From Actinomycetes bacterium (GTDB lineage: Bacteria; Actinomycetota; Actinomycetes; Nanopelagicales; Nanopelagicaceae), in NCBI GenBank assembly GCA_023252155.1, contig JAHEXJ010000008.1, forward strand, positions 1 through 51,381: DNA of 51,381 nt. The letters run 5' to 3'. Under the pieces are notes generated by a model. The model did not search any database. It saw only the letters and a list, made by a program, of their open reading frames with translations, and was not told where the DNA came from. Numbering within the stretch: position 1 is the stretch's first letter; every line of letters starts with the position of its first letter. A program made the position numbers and the translations under genes. Below, piece by piece: positions 26,086 through 34,301 of the stretch.

Positions 26086-27759
26086 ATGAGACTGCTCAGC
26101 GGTCGGGTTGCCCTCCTTGGAGCAGCCCAACACCCTCACGCAACAAAGCGCCTCAAGCAATCGTGGCCCAACCTCCATTGGTTTGAAGCCAAACCTGGCG
26201 ATGCGTTTCTAGATGAAGTCGCCGTGATCGTCCTTGCGACAAGTGCAGATAAACCTGAAGGCGCATATTCAATCCAAATTTCAGGTGATCGAGCACCAAG
26301 AATCAATATCGATGGTGGACCATTTTCAGGAGTCATTTACGGAGTTGAAGAACTCATTCAGCGCAGATCTACAAGCTCTCCTGCAGGGGTCCAACTCATT
26401 GTGGCTTCGATCGAACGAGTGCCAACTCTTAGCTACCGCACATTTTGGACTTGGGACCACTCCTCCAACTGGGAACTAGATCAAATCGGCCACCAAGAAA
26501 CGGGAGTCTTCAATCCTTACGGCAAACCACCAACTGGTTTTCTCGCCGATTACAAGAGGATGGTGGATTTTTGTAGTGCCCATCAAATAGCAGCAATAGT
26601 CGTGTACGGCTTTCTGCGTGATTCTCACGGTGGAATTCCTTCTGCACAAGAACTCTGTCGCTATGCAAATGAACGTGGAGTTCGCATTCTTCCAGGCATT
26701 GCAATTTGCGCGTATGGTGGCGTTTATTGGGAAGGACGCAATCAATATAACCTCGCGACCTGGCTAAAAAAGAATCCTTCATTTGCGTCACAAATACATT
26801 CCGATATCGGCTTTCAGATTGAGGATCTCTCCTTTCCGCTCGCATTTCCCCGAAGCGACTACACGCTTTCTGGGTGTCCTTCAGAACCTGCAAATATGGC
26901 ATGGATGGAAGATTCAGTCTCCTGGCTCGCTGAGACCTTTGACATTGGTGGAATCAACATCGAAAGTGGAGACTATGGAGTTTGTGATTGCACCCGGTGT
27001 AACTCTCGTCGTGGTGAACGCGAATCTGCAGAAAAGAGAGGCGAATCGCTCGAATCTTGGTCTCATGCCGACCTAACTCATAACTTCCCAAGACTCTTCA
27101 AGGCAGCGACTTCAAAACGATCCGACTTGTGGCTCTATTGCGAATTGCAGTGGGACAACTTGTTGGACCCCCTTGGAAGTGATTCCTTCCAGTCAATGCC
27201 CGAAGGTGGCGTCTACCAACACACGCTCAATCGCTCTTACTGGAATCGAGTAAAAAGAGAACTTACAGCCAACGACGTCGCCCGTTTACCGACCAGCAAA
27301 AACATCTTTCGTTGCCAGTTCGCTAGCCAGTGGAACGGCGACGAACGAACCGAGAGATACGCCTTTAACGGAAGAGACTTTGCAGATATGTCTCGTAAGG
27401 CCGCCGACGTCGGCATGATGGGACTCACGGTCTGGGGAGAAGCGTCGCCGCATCACGTTTCAACCGAACTTAGTTATCTTGCCTTCGGTCGTTTCAGTTA
27501 TGACCCATCTTTGACATGGGATGTATTCAAAGCAGAAGAAATTGATCCCAGGCTGGGTGGAGAGGCCACCGCTAATGAATTTGTATCGATTCTCGAAGAG
27601 CTAGATCGTAACCAGGTGTTGTCTCCGAAGAGACTTGAAGTTCTGCGTGGAATTTCCGCTGACGGCATAAAAAGTACGGCAGGTGACACGGAAGGGAGAT
27701 GGATCTGGCTCGCAAACCGTCTCAATCGCCGACTGGAAATGATGAAAGGCAAGGATTAA
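26086..27759 (+). CDS. GH20-superfamily-like glycoside hydrolase, cytoplasmic
   Basis: 557 residues. Residues ~45-110 look like the small alpha/beta domain that precedes GH20, GH67 and GH84 barrels (IDGGPFSGVIYGVEELIQR). The barrel follows with SYRTFWTWDHSSNW and, near 288-306, GGINIESGDYGVCDCTRCNSRRG. The E293/D296 pair sits where such enzymes carry acidic active-site residues, and C300, C302 and C305 could bind a metal. No signal peptide is seen, so it acts inside the cell on an imported glycoside. I cannot name a characterised family; hexosaminidase- or glucuronidase-like activity is possible. Confidence 0.6.
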   Translation: MRLLSGRVALLGAAQHPHATKRLKQSWPNLHWFEAKPGDAFLDEVAVIVLATSADKPEGAYSIQISGDRAPRINIDGGPFSGVIYGVEELIQRRSTSSPAGVQLIVASIERVPTLSYRTFWTWDHSSNWELDQIGHQETGVFNPYGKPPTGFLADYKRMVDFCSAHQIAAIVVYGFLRDSHGGIPSAQELCRYANERGVRILPGIAICAYGGVYWEGRNQYNLATWLKKNPSFASQIHSDIGFQIEDLSFPLAFPRSDYTLSGCPSEPANMAWMEDSVSWLAETFDIGGINIESGDYGVCDCTRCNSRRGERESAEKRGESLESWSHADLTHNFPRLFKAATSKRSDLWLYCELQWDNLLDPLGSDSFQSMPEGGVYQHTLNRSYWNRVKRELTANDVARLPTSKNIFRCQFASQWNGDERTERYAFNGRDFADMSRKAADVGMMGLTVWGEASPHHVSTELSYLAFGRFSYDPSLTWDVFKAEEIDPRLGGEATANEFVSILEELDRNQVLSPKRLEVLRGISADGIKSTAGDTEGRWIWLANRLNRRLEMMKGKD

Positions 27760-27787
27760 TAACAGAATCTACTTTCAAACTCGGCCA

Positions 27788-30280
27788 TCATGGATTGCTG
27801 ATAACGATGTTCACAATCTTTGGGGCGCGAGTGACCACCTTAGTCACGGTGGCGCCCTTAAGCGCCTCCACAATCGTGGGATGCGCAAGTGCCGAAATCT
27901 CTAACTGATCATCGGAAATCAAAGGTGAGACCTCGATACGTTCTTTGATCTTGCCGTTGATTTGAATCACGGCAACCAGGGCATCAGCGATTAAAAGAGA
28001 TTCATCCACCTTCGGCCATCCGACCAAGGCAACGCAGGGCTTATGACCTAAGCGCTCCCACATTTCTTCCGCTGTAAACGGAGCAATAAGGGAGAGCATG
28101 ATCGCGATTGCTTCGACCGCCTCGCGGGCTGCAGGATCGGACGGGCCACAACCAGAATCGATCGCCTTGCGCGTCGCATTGACCAATTCCATGACGCGCG
28201 CAATTGCAACGTTGAAACGCATTGATTCCACAGCGAAACCTGCATCGTTGACGGCCTTGTGAGTCGCCTTTCGCAACGTGACATCACCAAGTGAATAATC
28301 GATTCCCGGTGCACTGGAAATATCGCCTGAAAGCCGCCACGCACGGTTCAAGAATTTCACCGATCCGGACGGTGAGACATCCGCCCAATCGATGTCATCT
28401 TCAGGTGGACCGGCAAAGACCAACGACAGGCGAACTGCATCAACGCCGTGGGTAACCAATTCATCAGAAAGCTTCACAAGGTTTCCGCGACTCTTGCTCA
28501 TGGCTGAGCCGTCCATTGCAACCATTCCTTGATTGAGCAATCGCATAAACGGTTCGTCAAAGGAGATCATGTCCATGTCGCGTAAAACTTTTGTGACAAA
28601 GCGGCTATAAAGCAGATGCAAGATCGCGTGGGTTATGCCACCGACGTATTGATCTACCGGCAGCCACGCATTTACATCTTCGCTCCTGAATGCCTGCGTG
28701 TGATCGGTCGAGCTTGGGAAGCGAAGGAAATACCAGGACGAATCCACGAAGGTATCCATCGTGTCGGTATCGCGTTTGGCAGGCTTACCGCACTTGGGGC
28801 ATGACACATTGACCCAATCGGTCGCCGCTCCCAAAGGCGATGTTCCCTTGGGCTTCAAATCAAGCCCTGCGGCCTCGGGCAATTTCAAAGGCAATTGATC
28901 AAGTGGGACAGCAACTTCGCCGCAGGATTCGCAATGAACAATGGGAATCGGAGTTCCCCAATAGCGCTGCCGCGAAATCAGCCAATCACGAAGACGATAG
29001 TTGCGCCCCGCCTTGCCAAGTCCATCTCGTTCGAGTTGGGCATTAATGAAAGCAATGGCTTCGTCTTTAGGCTTGCCGTTAAGCGGTCCTGAATTGATCA
29101 AAGCACCATCACCTGCTGTTGCAATTCCGCTGACAGATGGATCTTCCTCACCTGTTTCGACGACAACTCGCACGGGCAAATTCATTGCGCGCGCAAAATC
29201 CAAGTCGCGTTGATCGTGGGCCGGCACGGCCATGATTGCGCCGGTACCGTAATCTGCAAGGACATAATCACTGGCCCAAATCGGCAGCTTCTCACCGTTG
29301 ACCGGATTGATCGCATAGCGTTCTAGAAATACGCCGCTCTTTGGTCGATCAGTTGCTAGGCGGTCGATATCACTAGCTGCCTTGATCTTCTCCAGGTACT
29401 CGGCGAACTGCTTTTCAACCGCAGTCCCCTTCGCCAACTCCGCTGCCAATTCGCTATCAGCCGCAACAACGAAAAACGTTGCACCGTACAAAGTGTCGGG
29501 GCGTGTGGTGTAAATCGTGACAGGCTCATCGCGACCCTCAATTTGGAAAAGGACGTTGGCGCCAGTCGATCGACCTATCCAGTTGCGCTGCATCGTCAAG
29601 ACTTTGTCCGGCCAATTGCCTTCAAGTTGTGACATGTCATCAAGCAAGCGATCTGCGTAATCGGTAATTTTGAAATACCACTGCGTCAATTTCTTTTTTG
29701 TAACTGGCGTATCGCATCGCTCGCACAACCCGGCAACGACTTGTTCGTTCGCCAAAACTGTCTGGTCCTTCGGGCACCAGTTAACATTCGATGCCTTGCG
29801 ATAGGCAAGACCGCGCTCGAACATCTGAATAAAGAGCCATTGATTCCAGCGATAAAACTCAGGATCGCATGTGTTGAATGTTCGATCCCAGTCGAAAGAA
29901 CATGCATAGCGTCGCATCGATGCCCTCTGCACCGCGATGTTCTCGTATGTCCAGACAGCAGGATCGATTCCGCGCTTAATTGCAGCATTCTCCGCAGGCA
30001 ATCCAAATGCGTCCCATCCCATCGGATGCAAAACGTTGAAGCCACGCTGCACCCAATATCTCGCGATGACATCGCCTAAGGCATAGGCCTCGGCATGTCC
30101 CATGTGGAGGTCACCCGATGGATACGGGAACATGTCCAGGACGTACTTCTTGGGTCGGTTATCATCTGGACGGCCCGATTTGAACGGAGCCAAGTTGTCC
30201 CAGACCGGAAGCCACTTCTCTTGGACATAGGCAACGTCATAGCCCTCGTGGACGAAATCACGCGTGTTATCGGTCGACAT
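27788..30280 (-). CDS. leuS: Leucyl-tRNA synthetase
   Basis: 830 residues. The class I signature HMGH is at 59-62 ([14 protein letters not shown]) and KMSKS appears as AMSKSRGN. The CP1 editing domain and a zinc-ribbon-like CxxC pair set (CERC, CPKCGK) are present. It charges tRNA-Leu and edits mischarged tRNA. It converges on the GH20-like gene with a 28-nt gap and no terminator in it. TAACCT (30292-30287) is exactly 6 nt before the ATG, indicating a leaderless transcript. It normally lies close to comEA-comEC-holA in actinobacteria. Confidence 0.97.
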   Translation of the reverse strand: MSTDNTRDFVHEGYDVAYVQEKWLPVWDNLAPFKSGRPDDNRPKKYVLDMFPYPSGDLHMGHAEAYALGDVIARYWVQRGFNVLHPMGWDAFGLPAENAAIKRGIDPAVWTYENIAVQRASMRRYACSFDWDRTFNTCDPEFYRWNQWLFIQMFERGLAYRKASNVNWCPKDQTVLANEQVVAGLCERCDTPVTKKKLTQWYFKITDYADRLLDDMSQLEGNWPDKVLTMQRNWIGRSTGANVLFQIEGRDEPVTIYTTRPDTLYGATFFVVAADSELAAELAKGTAVEKQFAEYLEKIKAASDIDRLATDRPKSGVFLERYAINPVNGEKLPIWASDYVLADYGTGAIMAVPAHDQRDLDFARAMNLPVRVVVETGEEDPSVSGIATAGDGALINSGPLNGKPKDEAIAFINAQLERDGLGKAGRNYRLRDWLISRQRYWGTPIPIVHCESCGEVAVPLDQLPLKLPEAAGLDLKPKGTSPLGAATDWVNVSCPKCGKPAKRDTDTMDTFVDSSWYFLRFPSSTDHTQAFRSEDVNAWLPVDQYVGGITHAILHLLYSRFVTKVLRDMDMISFDEPFMRLLNQGMVAMDGSAMSKSRGNLVKLSDELVTHGVDAVRLSLVFAGPPEDDIDWADVSPSGSVKFLNRAWRLSGDISSAPGIDYSLGDVTLRKATHKAVNDAGFAVESMRFNVAIARVMELVNATRKAIDSGCGPSDPAAREAVEAIAIMLSLIAPFTAEEMWERLGHKPCVALVGWPKVDESLLIADALVAVIQINGKIKERIEVSPLISDDQLEISALAHPTIVEALKGATVTKVVTRAPKIVNIVISNP

Positions 30281-30286
30281 GGGCCT

Positions 30287-30292
30287 AGGTTA
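30287..30292 (-). promoter_or_regulatory. Leaderless -10 box of leuS
   Basis: TAACCT on the minus strand with exactly 6 nt (AGGCCC) before the ATG at 30280. No ribosome site can fit. A -35 is not obvious. Confidence 0.45.
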
Positions 30293-30308
30293 CAGGGGTC
30301 TTGCATAA

Positions 30309-30578
30309 CTATCTGCGAAGGCTAGATTCCCCGAATTTGACCAGTGCTTGGGCATTCCGAAGGGCAGATTTTAGTTCAGGGCCGGAGACGTGAATAACAC
30401 CATAATGAGCGGTCTCTAATACAGCAAGAGCGGCTGCAACGTTTACTGATTCGGGGATTGCGTCTCCTTCGCTTGCAACTAGTTCAGCAACATCGAAGAA
30501 TTTCTTTGCGTGTGTTAATCGTATTTGCGCTTGACTACGGTCGCATTTTGCAGTTCGCATATCCGACTTAGAATTCAC
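30309..30578 (-). CDS. HEPN-like partner protein (putative toxin), short
   Basis: 89 residues starting with GTG, which overlaps the nucleotidyltransferase stop by 4 nt (GTGA). The helical pattern AALAVLETAHYGVIHVSG with RNAQALVKFG resembles the HEPN proteins encoded beside MNT-type antitoxins. It is shorter than the usual ~130 residues, and no clear RxxxxH catalytic motif is seen in what remains, so the RNase activity may be lost or the assignment weak. Position directly after an MNT gene is the main evidence. Confidence 0.55.
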   Translation of the reverse strand: MNSKSDMRTAKCDRSQAQIRLTHAKKFFDVAELVASEGDAIPESVNVAAALAVLETAHYGVIHVSGPELKSALRNAQALVKFGESSLRR

Positions 30579-31198
30579 TTTGTCCTCTCTGCGGCAACCA
30601 AAATGTTCGGCCCAAACAGCGATACTGCATCACGTCGCAGGGATTCAACGATTGGTTCATTCCGAGAGAGCATTTCTGATACCTGTGCAGGGGTAGCCTG
30701 AATTACACTGGCGTGATTGCCCGACCATCGGCGAATTAACGTACTTAACGTTGCAATTTGAATCTCCCACTGGAGGGCGCCATCCAGAACTTTCTTCGGG
30801 CTAACGATAAATAAATCGATATCAGACTCTAATCCGCCATCACCACGGGCCGCTGAACCGAAGACTGCTGCCGCAACTGGCTGAATTGACCACTTACTTA
30901 TCTCATCACTTATTCGTCTGAAGAGTTGACCTCGAAGGTCGATCAGCGCCAAAACTGCTGGCGCCGCCACATGATCACGATTAAGCGAGTAAAGATTGGA
31001 ACTCCCCGCTTCCATGACATCAATGAGGCCGTGCCGCTCAAGACGCTGTAGTACCAATTGAACCCCGCGAAGACTGCCCTTCCCTGCTACGCGACATACC
31101 TGGTTCCCCGTCATCGGCGAAGTAGTCCCTGCCAGCGTAAGTAAAACCTCAGCATCAAGGGTCGAAACGACAGCATGGGCCGGAAAGGTGAGATCCAT
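30575..31198 (-). CDS. Winged-helix plus MNT nucleotidyltransferase protein (putative antitoxin)
   Basis: 207 residues from the ATG at 31198, preceded by GGAGG at 6-nt spacing (an ATG at 31210 is weaker). Residues ~10-75 form a helix-turn-helix (TGNQVCRVAGKGSLRGVQLVLQRLERHGLI). A minimal nucleotidyltransferase domain follows with FGSAARG (113-119) and SDIDLFIV (125-132; D126, D128). MNT proteins of HEPN/MNT systems AMPylate and inhibit the HEPN toxin. The fused DNA-binding domain and the tandem repeats just upstream suggest autoregulation. Confidence 0.8.
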   Translation of the reverse strand: MDLTFPAHAVVSTLDAEVLLTLAGTTSPMTGNQVCRVAGKGSLRGVQLVLQRLERHGLIDVMEAGSSNLYSLNRDHVAAPAVLALIDLRGQLFRRISDEISKWSIQPVAAAVFGSAARGDGGLESDIDLFIVSPKKVLDGALQWEIQIATLSTLIRRWSGNHASVIQATPAQVSEMLSRNEPIVESLRRDAVSLFGPNILVAAERTK

Positions 31199-31216
31199 GA
31201 ACGCCTCCATCCTTAG

Positions 31217-31252
31217 CGACTACAATACTAGTTATTCGACTACAATACTAGT
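31217..31252. repeat. Two 16-bp direct repeats in front of the MNT-HEPN operon (operator)
   Basis: CGACTACAATACTAGT occurs at 31217-31232 and again at 31237-31252, identical copies with a 20-bp period, about two helical turns. On the minus strand each copy contains TAGTAT/TATTGT, candidate -10 boxes, so a bound protein would block transcription of the operon beginning at 31198. Confidence 0.75.
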
Positions 31253-31262
31253 CGCTTGGAGA

Positions 31263-32051
31263 TTAGTTGAAGGAGTTGTTCATCCCTAACGGTCTGCGAA
31301 TCGCCCGAAGTAATAGGAATCCGGAAATAATCGAGGCCATCAAGGCAGTTGCCGATTCCGAGTACCACATTCCCCTACCCCACGAACCGGCAATCACCGC
31401 ATCGCTCAGACCAAAAGCAAACAGGGCCACCGCCGCAACAAAGAACATTGTCGTTGCAATCGCCGAACTCAGAGTTGTCGGAAGAGACTTGATCGAATAG
31501 AAACGCGTCTGCTTCCATCCTCGTACCAGAGCAAGAATAATCAAACCCACAATCCCAAGTGCTCCGAGCATCCACGTCATGTCATGGGCGGCTTCCCATG
31601 TGCCGGCTTGCTGGCAATTCGCTGCAGTCGGGTGAATCGATAACCAATACGAGCAAGTTTGAATTGAAGGTAATGCAGTAGTCGGAAGACCAAATACCGC
31701 TTGAACTGAAGTGAAAAGCGAAACTATGTATGCGATTGCCGCACTCACCCCAATCGCGACGAATGCCATGGCGATCAGTTCTGCAGCCTTTGTAGATAAG
31801 GCCACCAGAGTCCCGATCAGCGAAAATCCCCATGCTTCAGCATTGTGTGCCTCGGCGACTTCCCTGGCTTTCCCAAATCGAGATATTGCTTCCTTCTGAG
31901 CATCATCTTCGGACAGCCCGGTTTTCATGAGATCGGCTGCAGAAAGTCGGAGGTGGTCCTCGGTCTCAAGCAGGGTGCGATGAGATTCGATTGCTGGACC
32001 CTGAAGATCGCGAGCAATTTTTTCGAGGTACTGATCGATGAAATCGCTCAT
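31263..32051 (-). CDS. Membrane protein with N-terminal PadR-associated helical prefix
   Basis: 262 residues from the ATG at 32051, which overlaps the padR stop by 4 nt (ATGA). Residues 1-65 (MSDFIDQYLEKIARDLQ ... SEDDAQKEAISRFGKAREVAEAHN) form the helical prefix (permease-prefix/HAAS-like) common in proteins encoded after PadR regulators. The rest has about five or six membrane helices including a long extracytoplasmic loop with three cysteines. Function unknown; such proteins are thought to be membrane or envelope-stress effectors. No terminator is seen before the neighbouring TA operon, whose repeats start 10 nt upstream on the other side. Confidence 0.7.
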   Translation of the reverse strand: MSDFIDQYLEKIARDLQGPAIESHRTLLETEDHLRLSAADLMKTGLSEDDAQKEAISRFGKAREVAEAHNAEAWGFSLIGTLVALSTKAAELIAMAFVAIGVSAAIAYIVSLFTSVQAVFGLPTTALPSIQTCSYWLSIHPTAANCQQAGTWEAAHDMTWMLGALGIVGLIILALVRGWKQTRFYSIKSLPTTLSSAIATTMFFVAAVALFAFGLSDAVIAGSWGRGMWYSESATALMASIISGFLLLRAIRRPLGMNNSFN

Positions 32052-32371
32052 GAGCTCATCCCCAAAACCATGTTCACCGAGTAGGAATACTTGGCCCAAG
32101 CCTTCTTCCCCGATTGAAAGGCGGCTCGGCCATTTGGAGTTATCTCATAAATCCTTCGCCGGCGACCCGATGTTGAATCCCAGCTACTACTTATCGCGCC
32201 AGATTTCTCGAGACGGTGAAGCGATGGGTAGACCGTACCTTCGGGCAAATCAAAAACGCCTTCGCTCGTTTCCTTGAGTTTCTGGATGAGTTCATAACCG
32301 TGCGCAGACTGCTGCCGCAAGATCCCTAAAAGAAGAGTGTCTAGATTTCCAGCGTTCCAGTTCTCTTTCAT
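32048..32371 (-). CDS. PadR family transcription regulator
   Basis: 107 residues. The winged helix shows LLLGILRQQSAHGYELIQKLKE and GTVYPSLHRLEKSGAISSSWD, the classic PadR signature, with a single C-terminal helix (subfamily 2). It is coupled to the membrane protein that follows by an ATGA overlap. A perfect palindrome overlaps its own start codon, so autoregulation is likely. Divergent from a second PadR gene 115 nt away. Confidence 0.9.
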   Translation of the reverse strand: MKENWNAGNLDTLLLGILRQQSAHGYELIQKLKETSEGVFDLPEGTVYPSLHRLEKSGAISSSWDSTSGRRRRIYEITPNGRAAFQSGKKAWAKYSYSVNMVLGMSS

Positions 32372-32390
32372 ACCTAGATACTCTAGGTAT
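32370..32390. promoter_or_regulatory. Perfect palindrome over the leftward padR start (operator)
   Basis: ATACCTAGA (32370-32378) and TCTAGGTAT (32382-32390) are exact inverted copies with a 3-nt centre. The left arm includes the ATG of the padR gene at 32371. Minus-strand -10 candidates (TAGAGT) lie within it, 8 nt before the ATG, so the transcript is probably leaderless and bound repressor would cover the start site. Confidence 0.65.
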
Positions 32391-32451
32391 AGAGCGAAAC
32401 GTTGTCAAGGCACAAACCCAGCAAAAAACAAGTCATCATTCCGTAAGTACC

Positions 32452-32480
32452 TTGACTGTCATAGTAATATGATGTACATT
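32452..32480 (+). promoter_or_regulatory. Strong leaderless promoter with a PadR-type box for the second padR
   Basis: TTGACT (-35, 32452-32457), 17-nt spacer, TACATT (-10, 32475-32480), then exactly 6 nt to the ATG at 32487. The palindrome ATGTACAT (32472-32479), which is the known core recognised by PadR proteins, overlaps the -10 box. This is the best promoter in the window. Confidence 0.75.
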
Positions 32481-32486
32481 GTATTT

Positions 32487-32816
32487 ATGTCAGAAACGAA
32501 ATTGTCTTCCGATTTACTTCGTGGGCACACAGACACGATGGTTCTAAAACTCCTAAACGAGGGCGACAAGTACGGGTATGAGATTTCAAAATTGATAACG
32601 GAGAAATCCCGAGGCGCCTATCAGCTCAACGAAGCAACGATGTACTCCTGCCTTAAGAGGCTCGAACGTGAAGCATGCATTAAGTCCTATTGGGGAGATG
32701 AAACCAACGGGGGTCGACGAAAGTACTACTCAATCACAAGACATGGCCAAGACCTGTACGTCCAGAATAAAGAGAACTGGGAAAACGCCAAAACAATTCT
32801 TAGCAAATTGCTCTAG
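32487..32816 (+). CDS. PadR family transcription regulator (second copy)
   Basis: 109 residues from the ATG at 32487; the open frame extends upstream, but the promoter -10 box ends only 6 nt before this ATG, which fixes it as the start of a leaderless mRNA. Motifs: MVLKLLNEGDKYGYEISKLITE and NEATMYSCLKRLEREACIKSYWGDETNGGRRKYYSIT, which are typical of PadR. It is followed after 17 nt by a pentapeptide-repeat protein. It is divergent from the other PadR and not closely similar to it. Confidence 0.93.
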   Translation: MSETKLSSDLLRGHTDTMVLKLLNEGDKYGYEISKLITEKSRGAYQLNEATMYSCLKRLEREACIKSYWGDETNGGRRKYYSITRHGQDLYVQNKENWENAKTILSKLL

Positions 32817-32833
32817 ATCACGAAGGGTTAAAA

Positions 32834-33679
32834 ATGAAGCAGAAATTGGAAGCACACCTGAACGAAGTCTTCAAACAGTACGGAGATTTTCCAGCGTTGG
32901 TCGATGTGAAACAAGAACTCCTCGGCAATTTGGAGGATAAGTTTCGCGATCTCATGCAACAAGGTTACGAGGAATCCGTGGCGTTCCAGATGACGATCGA
33001 CTCAATCGGCGACATTTCAGAATTCACGGAATCCAATTCCAATGATGCGATCACCGATGAGAGAGTTGCCTCCCCCCGAAATCTTTCAAGTTCCAATCTG
33101 CGCGGTGCCGACCTCGCCGGTTCCTCACTCGTAAATGCCAATTTCAAAAACTCTTCGCTCAAGAACGCAGATCTAAGCAACTCAGACTTGCGCGAATCGG
33201 TGCTTAGTTCCACGGAGCTAAGTCGCGCCACGTTTAAAGGGTCGGATCTTTCCAGAGCCAACCTTTCGAGGGCGGAACTCAGGGAAGCCAATTTCACCGA
33301 TTCAAATCTCACCGGAACTGCTTTTAAGGGTTGCGGTCTTAACCGCGCGAAATTTGACAGTGCCAACCTGACCAATACACGCTTTATTGGTTCAGGATTG
33401 AAAGAGGCAAGCTTTGGCGGTCAAGTAAAACTCATTGACACAGATTTCAGCAAATCAGATCTATCAGGTGTGAAATTCGACAACCTAGTGTTAACAGGCG
33501 TTAAATTCGACAACGCATCCTTGAAAGGCGTCTCCTTTCAAGGCGCGACACTAAATAACGTTTCCTTTCATCATGCTGCCGTAAAGAGAGCGATTTTCGA
33601 CGGCGCATCGATGGACAAAGTGACGTTTGCGCCATTGAAAAGCGCGGGAGCCCTTTTGGAAAACGTGCGTATTATTTAG
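32834..33679 (+). CDS. Pentapeptide-repeat protein with N-terminal helical (HAAS-like) prefix
   Basis: 281 residues. Residues 1-70 form a helical prefix similar in type to that of the membrane protein on the other side of the PadR pair (YGDFPALVDVKQELLGNLEDKFRDLMQQGYEE). From about residue 82 to the end, almost every fifth position fits the A(D/N)LxX pentapeptide pattern, giving a right-handed quadrilateral beta helix of roughly 38 repeats. No membrane segment. AAGGG precedes the ATG. Its stop codon overlaps the stop codon of the convergent broken oxidoreductase gene. The role is unknown; some beta-helix proteins of this kind mimic DNA and protect gyrase. Confidence 0.85.
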   Translation: MKQKLEAHLNEVFKQYGDFPALVDVKQELLGNLEDKFRDLMQQGYEESVAFQMTIDSIGDISEFTESNSNDAITDERVASPRNLSSSNLRGADLAGSSLVNANFKNSSLKNADLSNSDLRESVLSSTELSRATFKGSDLSRANLSRAELREANFTDSNLTGTAFKGCGLNRAKFDSANLTNTRFIGSGLKEASFGGQVKLIDTDFSKSDLSGVKFDNLVLTGVKFDNASLKGVSFQGATLNNVSFHHAAVKRAIFDGASMDKVTFAPLKSAGALLENVRII

Positions 33680-34199
33680 CGAACAACCTTAATGTTGAGC
33701 ATCGGGGTCTGAAAACCACCGTAAAGCCGAAGCCACAAAGGCAGATACATTTCAAGACCACGGACAGAAGTGATGTCTCCCAAATCAACGACGTTCTCTC
33801 GCTTCCATCCGAACGTTTCCAAAATTCTTGCAACTTCAGCCTTAGCCCCTTCATCGTTTCCGCCGACGAAAACGTTGTGATCTCCCGGCACCAGACTCGG
33901 GTTAACCATGAGTGGGGCCGTCATGGTGTTCAGACTCTTTACAACCTTCACTTCAGGAAAAGCAGTCTGTATCTGCTCGCCCAACGAAGAGTCGTTGCAG
34001 ACGCTCAGTGTTGGGGCATGCCCTTCGAGAAATCCAGAGGGTTGGCTATATCAATGAGTACTTTCCCATTCGGCGAATGCGCCTTGAGAGGTCTCTTCTC
34101 GACATCTCGCGTTCCAATGTGGACCAAGTACCCAAGCTCCGCGAACTTCCCGGCAATCGTCCGCCCAACTACACCTGTGCCAAATACATCGATTTTCAT
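33676..34199 (-). pseudogene. Broken NADP-dependent (F420-type) oxidoreductase gene
   Basis: The N-terminal frame (34199-34005) begins with MKIDVFGTGVVGRTIAGKF, a Rossmann motif, continues to GTRDVEK and then jumps to NGKVLIDIANPLDFSKGM. Family members (COG2085) have about 50-60 more residues between these blocks, so an internal deletion is apparent. Shortly after GMP the frame stops (QH then TGA). Removing this by one extra C in a CCCC run restores PTLSVCNDSSLGEQIQ, joining the second frame (33984-33676), which holds a normal C-terminal half (VVKSLNTM ... VVDLGDITSVRGLEMYLPLWLRLYG). Two lesions argue for a decayed gene; the homopolymer shift alone could be a sequencing error. Confidence 0.75.
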
Positions 34200-34241
34200 G
34201 GCGCCCCCTCTAACTCATTTACATCATATGACTCGAACATG

Positions 34242-34275
34242 AAAAAGGAGGACCGAGCCAATGGCCCGATCCTCC
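34242..34275 (-). terminator. Rho-independent terminator of yceI
   Basis: On the minus strand a 13-bp stem (arms 34275-34263 and 34259-34247, two G-U pairs) with a 3-nt loop is followed by TTTTT (34246-34242). It starts about 27 nt after the yceI stop. It is the clearest intrinsic terminator in the window. Confidence 0.85.
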
Positions 34276-34301
34276 CCATAGTTCAGTTAAGCGATAACCG
34301 C

